A stretch of DNA of 64,000 bases, from positions 13,535 to 77,534 of the forward strand of contig DCJC01000006.1 of the NCBI GenBank assembly GCA_002317355.1. Reading direction: 5' to 3'. The notes beneath the pieces are model-generated. The model was given only the letters and a program-made list of their open reading frames with translations, did not search any database and was not told the origin of the DNA. This document shows, one piece after another, positions 26,730 through 35,320 of this stretch (position 1 is the stretch's first letter; the number at the start of each line of letters is the position of its first letter). The position numbers were made by a program, and so were the translations under genes. The stretch comes from Prevotellaceae bacterium UBA1710 (GTDB lineage: Bacteria; Bacteroidota; Bacteroidia; Bacteroidales; Bacteroidaceae).

Positions 26730-26737
26730 CAAAGTTA
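26730..26737 (-). promoter_or_regulatory. -7 box for the HU gene
   Basis: Minus-strand TAACTTTG 40 bp before the HU start, back to back with the his promoter at 26833-26861. Confidence 0.5.
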
Positions 26738-26832
26738 CAACATTTTCTCGTGAATCGGAAATTTTTTTGGCATTTTTTTTGGTAAATATCTAAAATATTG
26801 ATAGTTGAGTGTAGAAAATTGGAAATTTATAC

Positions 26833-26861
26833 TTGTATGTGAAAGTTTTTTAGTAATTTTG
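26833..26861 (+). promoter_or_regulatory. promoter of hisHAFIE
   Basis: TTG (26833-26835), 18 bp, TAATTTTG (26854-26861), 41 bp before hisH. No leader peptide rich in His is visible in the 33-nt leader, so classical his attenuation is not indicated. Confidence 0.6.
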
Positions 26862-26901
26862 CACCTTATTAAATAAAAATGCAAGATAACAAAGCAAATT
26901 A

Positions 26902-27498
26902 ATGAAAGTTTCAATAGTAAAATACAACGCTGGCAACATATTCTCGGTCATCAATTCCGTAAAAAGACTGGGCATTGAGCCTCTCTGGACCGACGATCCA
27001 GAGGTGATAGCTTCTTCAGACCGTGTTATTTTCCCTGGTCAGGGACATGCACGAACAGCGATGGAGTATCTGCGTGAGCACAACCTCGACAAGGTCATTG
27101 CAGAACTCAAGCAGCCAACGCTCGGTATCTGCATCGGACAGCAGCTTCTCTGTCAGCATTCAGAGGAAGGCGACACTGACTGCATAGGAATCTTCCCAAT
27201 CAATGTACGTCGTTTCCAGCCTACATGCCATGAGCAGAAAGTTCCTGCAATGGGTTGGAACGCCATTCACGATCTGAAGTCTCCACTTTTCAAGGGACTC
27301 AACGAGAATGACTACGTGTATTTCGTTCACTCTTACTACTGCGAGATGTGCGATTATACAGCAGCTACATCCGACTACATCCTCCCCTACTCAGCCTCTC
27401 TGCAGAAGGATAACTTCTTCGCTATGCAGTTTCATCCTGAAAAGAGCGGAAAGGTAGGACATAAGATTCTTGAGAACTTCATTAATCTGGACTTGTAA
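26902..27498 (+). CDS. hisH: imidazole glycerol phosphate synthase, glutamine amidotransferase subunit
   Basis: Supplies ammonia to HisF for imidazole ring formation. Class I glutaminase triad: Cys in LGICIGQQLLC near residue 76, His and Glu in MQFHPEKSG near residue 180. 198 residues, standard. First gene of hisH-hisA-hisF-hisI-hisE; hisG, hisD, hisC and hisB are not in the window. Its stop codon is the first TAA of a 7-bp array. Confidence 0.95.
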   Translation: MKVSIVKYNAGNIFSVINSVKRLGIEPLWTDDPEVIASSDRVIFPGQGHARTAMEYLREHNLDKVIAELKQPTLGICIGQQLLCQHSEEGDTDCIGIFPINVRRFQPTCHEQKVPAMGWNAIHDLKSPLFKGLNENDYVYFVHSYYCEMCDYTAATSDYILPYSASLQKDNFFAMQFHPEKSGKVGHKILENFINLDL

Positions 27499-27523
27499 TT
27501 AGTAATTCGTAATTTGTAATCAA
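27496..27523. repeat. 7-bp tandem array (TAATTNG), hisH-hisA spacer
   Basis: TAATTAG, TAATTCG, TAATTTG, TAATCAA fill the entire spacer from the hisH stop to 2 bp before the hisA ATG. TAA appears in all three frames. Confidence 0.8.
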
Positions 27524-27525
27524 CA

Positions 27526-28239
27526 ATGATAGAACTTATCCCAGCCATAGACCTTATCGACGGCAAGTGTGTACGTCTGACAAAGGGTGACTATGACAGT
27601 AAGAAGATATACAACGAGGATCCAGTTGCTCAGGCAAAGGAATTCGAGGCTCTTGGTTTCAAGCGTCTCCACATCGTTGACCTTGACGGTGCAAAGAGCA
27701 AGCACATCGTGAATGATGCTGTGCTTCGTGCCGTAACAACAGCAACCAACCTCACCGTAGATTTCGGTGGTGGCATCAAGACAGAGGAGGATATCCGCAA
27801 AGCATTTGATGCAGGTGCAAGTATGGTAACAGTCGGTTCTGTTGCCGTTACACATCCAGAGCTTTGTATCGAGTGGCTCAAGACTTTCGGTGCCGAGCGC
27901 ATCATTCTCGGTGCAGACGTTCGCAACGGCAAGATCAGCATCAACGGTTGGAAGGAGGATTCTGCTGAGGATCTTCTCCCATTCCTCAAGACATACATCG
28001 ACCACGGAATCAAGAATGTGCTTTGTACTGAGATTTCAAAGGACGGCACACTTGCAGGTCCTGCTATCGAGCTCTATAAGCAGTTGATGGAGGCTTATCC
28101 AGAAATGCACCTTATCGCTTCAGGTGGTGTATCTTGCAATGAGGACATCAAGAATCTTGAGGCAGCAGGTATTCCTGCCGTTGTTTTCGGCAAGGCTTAC
28201 TATGAAGGCAAAATTGATGTGAAAGGATTGATATGCTAG
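27526..28239 (+). CDS. hisA: phosphoribosyl-ProFAR isomerase
   Basis: Amadori isomerisation of ProFAR to PRFAR in histidine synthesis. (beta/alpha)8 barrel with catalytic Asp in [14 protein letters not shown] (residue 8) and the second Asp in ISKDGTLAG near residue 130; phosphate-binding VDFGGGIK and IASGGVS. 237 residues, normal. The stop overlaps the hisF start by 7 bp. Confidence 0.95.
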   Translation: MIELIPAIDLIDGKCVRLTKGDYDSKKIYNEDPVAQAKEFEALGFKRLHIVDLDGAKSKHIVNDAVLRAVTTATNLTVDFGGGIKTEEDIRKAFDAGASMVTVGSVAVTHPELCIEWLKTFGAERIILGADVRNGKISINGWKEDSAEDLLPFLKTYIDHGIKNVLCTEISKDGTLAGPAIELYKQLMEAYPEMHLIASGGVSCNEDIKNLEAAGIPAVVFGKAYYEGKIDVKGLIC

Positions 28240-28988
28240 CAAAAAGAATCATACCTTGTCTCGACGTAAAGAATGGCGAGACAGTTAAGGGTACTAACTT
28301 CGTAAACCTTCGTTCTGCAGGTGATCCTGTGGAATTAGGTCGTGCATACAGCGATGCGGGTGCAGACGAGTTGGTATATCTCGATATCACGGCTTCTCAT
28401 GAAGGCCGTAAGACATTCACAGATATGGTGACACGTGTGGCTCAGGAAATCAACATTCCTTTCACAGTAGGTGGTGGTATCAATGCCCTTGAGGATGTTG
28501 ATCGTATGCTTAGTGCTGGTGCTGACAAGGTGAGTGTGAATAGCGCAGCCCTCCGTCGTCCAGAGTTCATTGACGAGATTACTTCACGTTTCGGTTCACA
28601 GGTTTGCGTATGTGCTATCGATGCACGCAACGATGAAGACGGCTGGCATTGCTATGTGAATGGTGGTCGTATCCGTGTAGAGCGTACATTGCTCGACTGG
28701 GCAAAGGAAGTTGCAGATCGTGGTGCCGGTGAGATTCTCTTCACTTCTATGGATCATGATGGTGTGAAGCAGGGATTCGCAAACGAAGCTCTCGCTATGC
28801 TTGCTGATGCACTTCCTATACCTGTAATTGCTAGTGGTGGTGCTGGTTGTCGTGAGCACTTCAAGGATGCATTCCTTGTAGGAAAGGCTGATGCAGCTCT
28901 TGCAGCAAGTGTGTTCCACTTCGGAGAAATTCCAATCCCAGACCTTAAGGACTATCTTATTGGTGAGGGTATCAAGATTAGAAAATAA
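28233..28988 (+). CDS. hisF: imidazole glycerol phosphate synthase, cyclase subunit
   Basis: Closes the imidazole ring using ammonia from HisH. Barrel paralogue of His[16 protein letters not shown] near residue 5 (catalytic Asp), [23 protein letters not shown] (second Asp) and IASGGAG. 251 residues. Overlaps hisA and is followed 15 bp later by hisI. Confidence 0.95.
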   Translation: MLAKRIIPCLDVKNGETVKGTNFVNLRSAGDPVELGRAYSDAGADELVYLDITASHEGRKTFTDMVTRVAQEINIPFTVGGGINALEDVDRMLSAGADKVSVNSAALRRPEFIDEITSRFGSQVCVCAIDARNDEDGWHCYVNGGRIRVERTLLDWAKEVADRGAGEILFTSMDHDGVKQGFANEALAMLADALPIPVIASGGAGCREHFKDAFLVGKADAALAASVFHFGEIPIPDLKDYLIGEGIKIRK

Positions 28989-29003
28989 TTTTTACAAAAG
29001 TAT

Positions 29004-29315
29004 ATGAAAGTTGATTTTGAAAAAGGTGGCGGTCTTGTACCTGCCATCGTTCAGGATGCAGTTACCAAGAACGTACTGATGCTTGGTTACATGAACGAGG
29101 AGTCTTTGGCAAAGACTCTCGAGACAAAGAAGGTTACATTCTGGAGCCGTGGCCGCAAGTGCCTCTGGACAAAAGGTGAGACAAGTGGCAATTTCCTTGA
29201 CCTCGTTGACATCAAGGTGGATTGCGATAACGATACTCTTCTCGTAAAGGTACATCCTCATGGCCCTACATGCCACACAGGTACTGATACTTGCTGGGGA
29301 GAGGAGAATGTTTAA
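29004..29315 (+). CDS. hisI: phosphoribosyl-AMP cyclohydrolase (stand-alone HisI)
   Basis: Hydrolyses PR-AMP to ProFAR. Seen: [32 protein letters not shown], the metal-binding D-x-D-x-D in [11 protein letters not shown], and [15 protein letters not shown] with conserved Cys and His. 103 residues is the cyclohydrolase domain only. Many Bacteroidetes have a hisIE fusion; here the pyrophosphatase is a separate gene 120 bp downstream. Confidence 0.94.
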   Translation: MKVDFEKGGGLVPAIVQDAVTKNVLMLGYMNEESLAKTLETKKVTFWSRGRKCLWTKGETSGNFLDLVDIKVDCDNDTLLVKVHPHGPTCHTGTDTCWGEENV

Positions 29316-29325
29316 GACATTCTAA

Positions 29326-29353
29326 TTGATAATTAATAATTGATAATTGATAA
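29326..29353. repeat. 7-bp tandem array (TTGATAA), hisI-hisE spacer
   Basis: TTGATAA, TTAATAA, TTGATAA, TTGATAA. Stop codons TGA or TAA in all frames follow the hisI stop. The remaining spacer to 29435 is A/T-rich with no other feature seen. Confidence 0.75.
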
Positions 29354-29435
29354 TTGTTTGTATTGCACAATAAAGACAAAACATACATTATCATAGAACA
29401 AAAAGATTTTAAACATAAAAAACTAAATAATAAAA

Positions 29436-29750
29436 ATGGAAGAAAAGAATCCACTCTTGTTCCTTTCGGAACTTCAGGACTTCATCGAGAAGCGTCATCA
29501 GGAAATGCCAGAAGGCTCTTACACAACAAGTTTGTTCAAGGATGGTTTGAACCGTATGGCTCAGAAGGTTGGTGAGGAAGCTCTCGAACTCGTTATTGAG
29601 GCAACTAACGGTACTAACGACCGCCTCATCTATGAAGGTTCAGACATGCTCTATCACCTCATCGTACTTCTCACAAGCAAGGGCCTCCGCATCGAGGATC
29701 TCGCTAAAGAGCTTGTAGTTCGTCACGATCCAAACTGGCATAAGCATTAA
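29436..29750 (+). CDS. hisE: phosphoribosyl-ATP pyrophosphatase (stand-alone HisE)
   Basis: Hydrolyses PR-ATP to PR-AMP and PPi. All-alpha MazG-like fold with QKVGEEALELVIEAT near residue 49 and DMLYHLIVLL near residue 76, supplying the metal-binding Glu/Asp residues. 104 residues, standard for a separate HisE. Last gene of the his run; ftsE follows after a 78-bp spacer containing a 7-bp array. Confidence 0.93.
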   Translation: MEEKNPLLFLSELQDFIEKRHQEMPEGSYTTSLFKDGLNRMAQKVGEEALELVIEATNGTNDRLIYEGSDMLYHLIVLLTSKGLRIEDLAKELVVRHDPNWHKH

Positions 29751-29754
29751 TCTT

Positions 29755-29814
29755 GGATTAATCTTGGATTAAAGATTAGAGATTAAGGATTAAGGTATAA
29801 AGAGTAAAGTTTTA
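29755..29814. repeat. 7-bp tandem array (GGATTAA), hisE-ftsE spacer
   Basis: Units GGATTAA (29755), then from 29766 GGATTAA, AGATTAG, AGATTAA, GGATTAA, GGTATAA, AGAGTAA, AGTTTTA. The last seven are contiguous in a strict 7-bp register. The same unit types occur at 38588-38643. Confidence 0.8.
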
Positions 29815-29828
29815 AAGTTAGCGTACAA

Positions 29829-30524
29829 ATGGCGTTAATCGAATATAAGAATGTAAGCGTCTTCCATCAGGACGATGATGCGGTGCTCAACAGCATCGAC
29901 TTCAACGTGGATGAGGGAGAGTTTATATATATAATAGGTAAGGTGGGCTCAGGAAAGAGTTCGTTGCTCCGCACCTTCTATGCAGAACTCGACATCGAGG
30001 AGGCTGAGAAGGCTGAGGTGCTCGGACGTGACATGATGACCATCCGACGCAAGGATGTACCTGCACTACGCCGTGAGCTCGGTATCATCTTCCAGAACTT
30101 CCAACTCCTTACCGACCGTTCGGTAAGCAAGAACCTTGAGTTCGTGCTTCGTGCAACTGGTTGGGAGAAGGAGGATATCCCTGGCAGAATCGAGGAAGTA
30201 CTCCAGAGCGTAGGTATGGAGGCTGCCAAAGATAAGATGCCTTATCAGCTCTCAGGTGGTGAGCAGCAGCGTATCGCCATTGCGCGTTCGCTTCTGAACA
30301 ATCCTAAGGTGATTCTTGCAGATGAGCCAACAGGTAATCTCGACCCTGAGACAGCCGATAACATCGTGGCTCTGCTCAAGGATATCACCGCAACGGGAAC
30401 TGCCGTAGTGATGACTACACACAATCTGCCTATGCTGGATAAGTATCCTGGTATCGTATACCAGTGTGGCGAGGGCAAGATTGAGGACATCACAGCCCAG
30501 TACCGTAGAATTCAACAAGATTAA
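29829..30524 (+). CDS. ftsE: cell division ATP-binding protein FtsE-like
   Basis: 231-residue ABC ATPase. Walker [14 protein letters not shown], signature [13 protein letters not shown], Walker [15 protein letters not shown]-loop MTTHNLP. FtsE works with the membrane protein FtsX in division and peptidoglycan hydrolase control. No ftsX adjoins it, which is frequent in Bacteroidetes. Another MacB-type ATPase remains possible, but the short length and lack of a permease favour FtsE. Confidence 0.85.
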   Translation: MALIEYKNVSVFHQDDDAVLNSIDFNVDEGEFIYIIGKVGSGKSSLLRTFYAELDIEEAEKAEVLGRDMMTIRRKDVPALRRELGIIFQNFQLLTDRSVSKNLEFVLRATGWEKEDIPGRIEEVLQSVGMEAAKDKMPYQLSGGEQQRIAIARSLLNNPKVILADEPTGNLDPETADNIVALLKDITATGTAVVMTTHNLPMLDKYPGIVYQCGEGKIEDITAQYRRIQQD

Positions 30525-30556
30525 AAACAAAAACTCAATAAGAAAAGAATAACACT

Positions 30557-31876
30557 ATGAAAGTAATGAAATTCGGAGGCACCTCAGTAGGCTCACCAGA
30601 GCGTATGAAAGGCGTTGCCTCACTTGTCACAAAGTCAGGAGAACCAACATTCGTTGTGCTCTCAGCTATGTCAGGCACAACAAACTCACTTGTAGAGATA
30701 AGCGATTACCTCTATAAGAAGAATCCAGAAGGTGCTAATGAGGTTATCAATACTCTTGAGAAGAAGTATCTCCAGCACATTGAGGAGCTCTACTCAACAG
30801 ATGAGATGCGCGAGAATACACGCGAGTTCCTCGTTAAGGAGTTCGACTACCTCCGTTCATTCACAAAGGATATCTTCACAAGCTTCGAGGAGAAGATCAT
30901 CGTTGCTCAGGGTGAGGTTATGAGTACAAACATGGTAGTTAACTACCTCAAGGAGCAGGGCATCAAGGCTATCCTTCTCGACGCTCTCGACTTCATGCGT
31001 ACAGATAAGAACGCTGAGCCAGACGCTCCATTCATCAAGGAGAATCTTGCTAAGGTACTTCAGGATAATAAGGGCTATCAGATCTACATCACTCAGGGCT
31101 TCGTTTGCCGTAACGCTTATGGTGAGGTAGATAACCTCCAGCGTGGTGGTTCTGACTATACAGCATCTCTCATCGGTGCTGCTATGCTCGCTGACGAGAT
31201 CCAGATCTGGACAGATATCGATGGTATGCACAATAACGACCCACGTGTTGTAGAGAAGACTGAGGCTGTTCACCAGCTCCACTTCGAAGAGGCTGCAGAA
31301 CTTGCTTACTTCGGTGCTAAGATTCTTCACCCAACATGTGTACAGCCTGCTAAGTATGCTGGTATCCCTGTTCGTATCAAGAACACAATGGATCCAGAGG
31401 CTGACGGTACTGTTATCAACAACCAGCTCAACCGCGGTAAGATCAAGGCTGTTGCTGCAAAGGATAATATCACAGCTATCAAGATCAAGTCTTCACGTAT
31501 GCTCCTTGCTACAGGGTTCCTTCGCAAGGTATTCGAGATCTTCGAGAACTACTCTACTCCAATCGATATGATTACAACATCTGAAGTTGGCGTTAGCGTA
31601 AGCATCGACAAGAACACTCACCTCCCACAGATTGTTGATGAGTTGAAGAAGTACGGTACTGTGACTGTTGATCAGGATATGTGTATCATCTGCGTAGTAG
31701 GTGACCTCGAGTGGAACAACCTCGGTTTCGAGTCACTTGCAACTGACGCAATGCGTGACATCCCTGTTCGCATGATCTCTTACGGTGGTTCTAACTACAA
31801 CATCTCATTCCTCATCCGCGAGGCAGATAAGAAGCGTGCACTCCAGAACCTCTCTGCAGAACTCTTCAATAAGTAA
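30557..31876 (+). CDS. lysC: aspartate kinase (monofunctional)
   Basis: Phosphorylates aspartate, first step towards lysine, threonine, methionine and diaminopimelate. Seen: MKFGGTSVGSPERM at the N-terminus, LQRGGSDYTASLIGAA near residue 198, WTDIDGMHNNDPR near 218, and two ACT domains (about 300-439) that usually bind lysine or threonine. 439 residues, no fused homoserine dehydrogenase. lysA follows 46 bp downstream, giving a diaminopimelate/lysine pair. Confidence 0.95.
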   Translation: MKVMKFGGTSVGSPERMKGVASLVTKSGEPTFVVLSAMSGTTNSLVEISDYLYKKNPEGANEVINTLEKKYLQHIEELYSTDEMRENTREFLVKEFDYLRSFTKDIFTSFEEKIIVAQGEVMSTNMVVNYLKEQGIKAILLDALDFMRTDKNAEPDAPFIKENLAKVLQDNKGYQIYITQGFVCRNAYGEVDNLQRGGSDYTASLIGAAMLADEIQIWTDIDGMHNNDPRVVEKTEAVHQLHFEEAAELAYFGAKILHPTCVQPAKYAGIPVRIKNTMDPEADGTVINNQLNRGKIKAVAAKDNITAIKIKSSRMLLATGFLRKVFEIFENYSTPIDMITTSEVGVSVSIDKNTHLPQIVDELKKYGTVTVDQDMCIICVVGDLEWNNLGFESLATDAMRDIPVRMISYGGSNYNISFLIREADKKRALQNLSAELFNK

Positions 31877-31922
31877 GAATAAGTACATAACACAACACAC
31901 CTTATTATATATAATATAAAGA

Positions 31923-33083
31923 ATGAGTAAAGGAAATTTTCCTATAGAGAAGTTCGCGGGTATTGAGACTCCGTTCTACTACTATGACGCAGAGGTTCTG
32001 CAGCAGTCGCTCGACGCTATCTGTAGCGAGATGGCAAAGCATGAGAACTATCACCTGCACTACGCTATCAAGGCTAATGCCAATGCCAAGGTACTGAAGA
32101 AGATTCAGGCTGCAGGCTTGGGTGTTGACTGTGTAAGCGGTGGTGAGATTCAGGCAGCTCTCGATGCTGGTTTCGCTCCAGAGAAGATTGTATATGCTGG
32201 TGTAGGTAAGGCTGACTGGGAAATCAATCTCGGTCTTGAGGCTGGTATCTTCTGTTTCAATGTAGAGTCAGAGCCAGAGTTGCAGATCATCAACGAGCTT
32301 GCAGCTGCCAAGGGTAAGGTTGCACGCGTTTGCTTCCGTATCAATCCTAACGTAGGTGCTCACACTCACGCAAACATCACAACAGGTCTTGCTGAGAATA
32401 AGTTCGGTATCGCTATGGAGGACATGGAACTTGCTATCCGTGAGGCACAGGAGTTGCCAAACATAGAATTCATCGGTCTTCACTTCCACATCGGAAGTCA
32501 GATCCTTGAGATGGGTGACTTCGAGGCTCTCTGCGGTCGTGTAAACGAACTTCTCGAGCGTCTTGCTAAGCAGGGCATTACCGTTGAGAATATCAACGTA
32601 GGTGGTGGTCTCGGTATCGACTACAATGATCCAGACGGCGCACCAGTTCCTAACTTCAAGGCATACTTTGACACATACGCTAATGGTATCAAACTCGCAG
32701 AGGGTCAGCACCTTCACTTCGAGCTTGGCCGTGCGGTAGTAGGTCAGATGGGCTCACTCATTACACGAGTTCTGTACGTTAAGAAATGTCACATCAAGCA
32801 GTTTGCTATCGTTGACGGTGGTATGAGCGATCTCCTTCGCCCAGCCCTCTACGATGCACACCACATGATTCAGAATCTCTCAAGCGATGAAGCAGAGGAG
32901 AAGTATGATGTTGTTGGTCCAATCTGTGAGTCAAGTGACGTATTCGGCAAGGACGAGGTAATCAACGCTTGTCATCGTGGTGATTTCATTGCTCTCCGTT
33001 CGGCTGGTGCCTATGGTGAGATCATGGCTTCACAGTATAACTGTCGTAAGTTGCCTAAGGGCATCATGAGCGACGAATTATAA
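31923..33083 (+). CDS. lysA: diaminopimelate decarboxylase
   Basis: PLP enzyme converting meso-DAP to lysine. Seen: PLP lysine in YAIKANANAKVLKKI near residue 44, the FHIGSQI motif near residue 190, GGGLGIDY near 225, and the C-terminal CESSDVFGKD with the catalytic Cys. 386 residues, standard. Follows lysC; the next gene starts 16 bp later. Confidence 0.95.
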   Translation: MSKGNFPIEKFAGIETPFYYYDAEVLQQSLDAICSEMAKHENYHLHYAIKANANAKVLKKIQAAGLGVDCVSGGEIQAALDAGFAPEKIVYAGVGKADWEINLGLEAGIFCFNVESEPELQIINELAAAKGKVARVCFRINPNVGAHTHANITTGLAENKFGIAMEDMELAIREAQELPNIEFIGLHFHIGSQILEMGDFEALCGRVNELLERLAKQGITVENINVGGGLGIDYNDPDGAPVPNFKAYFDTYANGIKLAEGQHLHFELGRAVVGQMGSLITRVLYVKKCHIKQFAIVDGGMSDLLRPALYDAHHMIQNLSSDEAEEKYDVVGPICESSDVFGKDEVINACHRGDFIALRSAGAYGEIMASQYNCRKLPKGIMSDEL

Positions 33084-33099
33084 ACGTAATACCCGATTA

Positions 33100-34248
33100 A
33101 TGGAAATTACAACTATATCACTCTCTATATCAATGGTGGTACTGCTGCTTGCAGCGGTATCACCCTTGGTTTCTCCTTTCTTCCGTCTGCCTAAGCGAAA
33201 CGATAATGACTCAGCAGCAATAGGCGACAATGGAGATAAACCAGTATCAGTAGTAATCATTTCACACGATAATGCTCCAGAGCTTGAAAAGCATCTGCCT
33301 GAATTTCTTTCACAGAAATATAATGCAGAGTTCCAGGTTATTGTAGTAGCAGACGAACGCGACTCCGAGACTGATGATGTCATAAAGAGATTCTCTTCTG
33401 ATCCACATCTTTATGCCACCTTCATGCCTCTTTCATCACGCTATATAAGTCGTAAGAAACTGGCTATAACACTTGGTATCAAGGCAGCAAAGCATCCTTG
33501 GGTCATCATTACCGACGCATGGTGTATGCCTGAGAGCGACGAGTGGTTACACTCTTTTGCATCTAATCTTGATGACTCTACAGATGTTGTGCTTGGCTAT
33601 TCTCACTATGATGAGGAAGCACCATCACACTATCACTTTGAGAACATCGTAAATGCAGCAATTAATCTTCGTGCTGCACAAAAAGATAGTGCCTATGCTT
33701 CTGCTTCACGAGTTGTTGCTATCAAGAAAGATAACTTCCTTGAAGGCGACGGATATCTTGGAAGCCTCAACCTGATGCGTGGAGAGTACGATTTCCTCGT
33801 TAATAAATTTGGAAGAGGTTACAATACAGCTACAGCATTCACTCCTACGGCTTTCCTTTGTGAAGACACACCATTTGCAAAGCGTTGGTCAGAGAATCAC
33901 CTTTTTGCCATAAATACTGGCAGACAGCTTGAGGGCCATTGGCTCTACACACTCATGCGTCAGCTTGATATGGTTTTGATGAACCTTACAAATATTGCAT
34001 CTATTGGCGCTATAGTTTATGGAGCGATTAAAGAAGACTGGATTGTAATGGGTGCAGGTATCTTCGCACTCATCTTCACATACATTATCCTGAGCCTTTT
34101 GGCTAAGAGGGCAATGCGCCGTTTTAACTGCTCAGTGAATCCATTCATAGTCCCATTTATGGCTTATACCCAACCACTTAGGAATTTGGGTTGGAGACTT
34201 CGCTATTACTTTGCAAACAAGAACGATTTCATCACACATAAGATTTGA
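33100..34248 (+). CDS. membrane glycosyltransferase family 2
   Basis: 382 residues: an N-terminal membrane segment (SLSISMVVLLLAAVSPLV), a GT-A domain (about 45-260) opening with SVVIISHDNAPELEKHLP and holding the DxD-like ADERDSETDD region and ITDAWCMP, then two C-terminal membrane segments (ASIGAIVYGAI; IFALIFTYIILSLLA). Probably transfers sugar to a lipid carrier or envelope glycan on the cytoplasmic face. Its stop overlaps the next glycosyltransferase gene (TTGA), so they likely act in one pathway. Substrate unknown. Confidence 0.85.
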   Translation: MEITTISLSISMVVLLLAAVSPLVSPFFRLPKRNDNDSAAIGDNGDKPVSVVIISHDNAPELEKHLPEFLSQKYNAEFQVIVVADERDSETDDVIKRFSSDPHLYATFMPLSSRYISRKKLAITLGIKAAKHPWVIITDAWCMPESDEWLHSFASNLDDSTDVVLGYSHYDEEAPSHYHFENIVNAAINLRAAQKDSAYASASRVVAIKKDNFLEGDGYLGSLNLMRGEYDFLVNKFGRGYNTATAFTPTAFLCEDTPFAKRWSENHLFAINTGRQLEGHWLYTLMRQLDMVLMNLTNIASIGAIVYGAIKEDWIVMGAGIFALIFTYIILSLLAKRAMRRFNCSVNPFIVPFMAYTQPLRNLGWRLRYYFANKNDFITHKI

Positions 34249-35312
34249 GAATCATTCACTATATACCAAGAACTGACACCGCCAACACTTCTGTCACGGA
34301 ATACGTCAACTGTCTCGTACGCTCAACAGCGCGCGTTGCGGAGACGTATGTCATAACGCAGAAGGATCTCGGTTCTGGTGCCATTATGGTGAGGTCACGT
34401 TTCTTGCGTAAACTCAAGGAACTGCAGCCTGATATCGTTCATGTTCATGCAGCATGGGATTCTACAGCTGCCCTCATTGAGCATGCAGCACGCACACATG
34501 GCTATTATACAATAGTATCAGTACATGGTGCACTTGCTCCAGAAGTAATGGAGCTTGCATTCTTCAAGCACAAACTACCTCGTATCATAGGATATGAGTT
34601 CCAGATGGTGCGTAACTGTAGTGCTGTAGTAGCTGTTAGTGAGGACGATGCAAAGCAGGTTAAGCAATTAGGATGGAAGAAGCGAATTATCACTATCCCC
34701 CACCCTTCACTCAAGCTCACCAACGATGATGAGACACAGGAGCTCATCATGTCAATATATCGTCAGGTGCTCGACACCAACTACATGGCGCGCATAACTG
34801 ATGATGAGATAAAGTTCATACAAGAGTGTGTTCGTATGGCATTATGGCCTGATGACACACAAGATAAAACAGAAATAAAAACCGAGGGACTCTCATTCCG
34901 ACGCATATATATCTATGCACATGATAATGTCATCACCGATCTGCTGATGAATGGTGCACAGAAGCTCGGAATACAGATGCCTACTCGACCAGACGTATCT
35001 GCAATGCCTCGATTCAAGGTTAAGCAGAAGCACAACACAGACATAAACAGTTATCAGAAACTCAACGACGCAATATCTGCCGTCATTCCAGGAACGAAAA
35101 TTGAGATAGGTCGCACACCTGCGGGAGCAACAACCTACCGCACATTATGCGATGTATTCCAGACATTACGTTTCAACGATTATGACGAAGATCAGTTCGC
35201 TGAGATAATAAAGAAGAAAGGCATTGGAAAGTTCACCGCTCGCTTACTCTACCAGATGCAGCAGCTATTCGGTCTTGAACTTGGCTACATGCCAATTCTT
35301 CCTAAAAAGTAA
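34245..35312 (+). CDS. glycosyltransferase-4-like N-domain protein with atypical C-terminus
   Basis: 355 residues starting at TTG (34245), overlapping the upstream stop by 4 nt. Residues 1 to about 165 resemble the acceptor half of GT-B enzymes (PDIVHVHAAWDSTAALIEHAA; VSVHGALAPEVME; AVVAVSEDDAKQ). The donor-binding half with the usual E-x7-E motif is not visible; instead there is a region with FRRIYIYAHDNVITDLLM and a helical C-terminus (KKKGIGKFTARLLYQMQQLFG). Either a diverged GT4 or a new domain combination. Confidence 0.65.
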   Translation: MRIIHYIPRTDTANTSVTEYVNCLVRSTARVAETYVITQKDLGSGAIMVRSRFLRKLKELQPDIVHVHAAWDSTAALIEHAARTHGYYTIVSVHGALAPEVMELAFFKHKLPRIIGYEFQMVRNCSAVVAVSEDDAKQVKQLGWKKRIITIPHPSLKLTNDDETQELIMSIYRQVLDTNYMARITDDEIKFIQECVRMALWPDDTQDKTEIKTEGLSFRRIYIYAHDNVITDLLMNGAQKLGIQMPTRPDVSAMPRFKVKQKHNTDINSYQKLNDAISAVIPGTKIEIGRTPAGATTYRTLCDVFQTLRFNDYDEDQFAEIIKKKGIGKFTARLLYQMQQLFGLELGYMPILPKK

Positions 35313-35320
35313 AAAACTCA

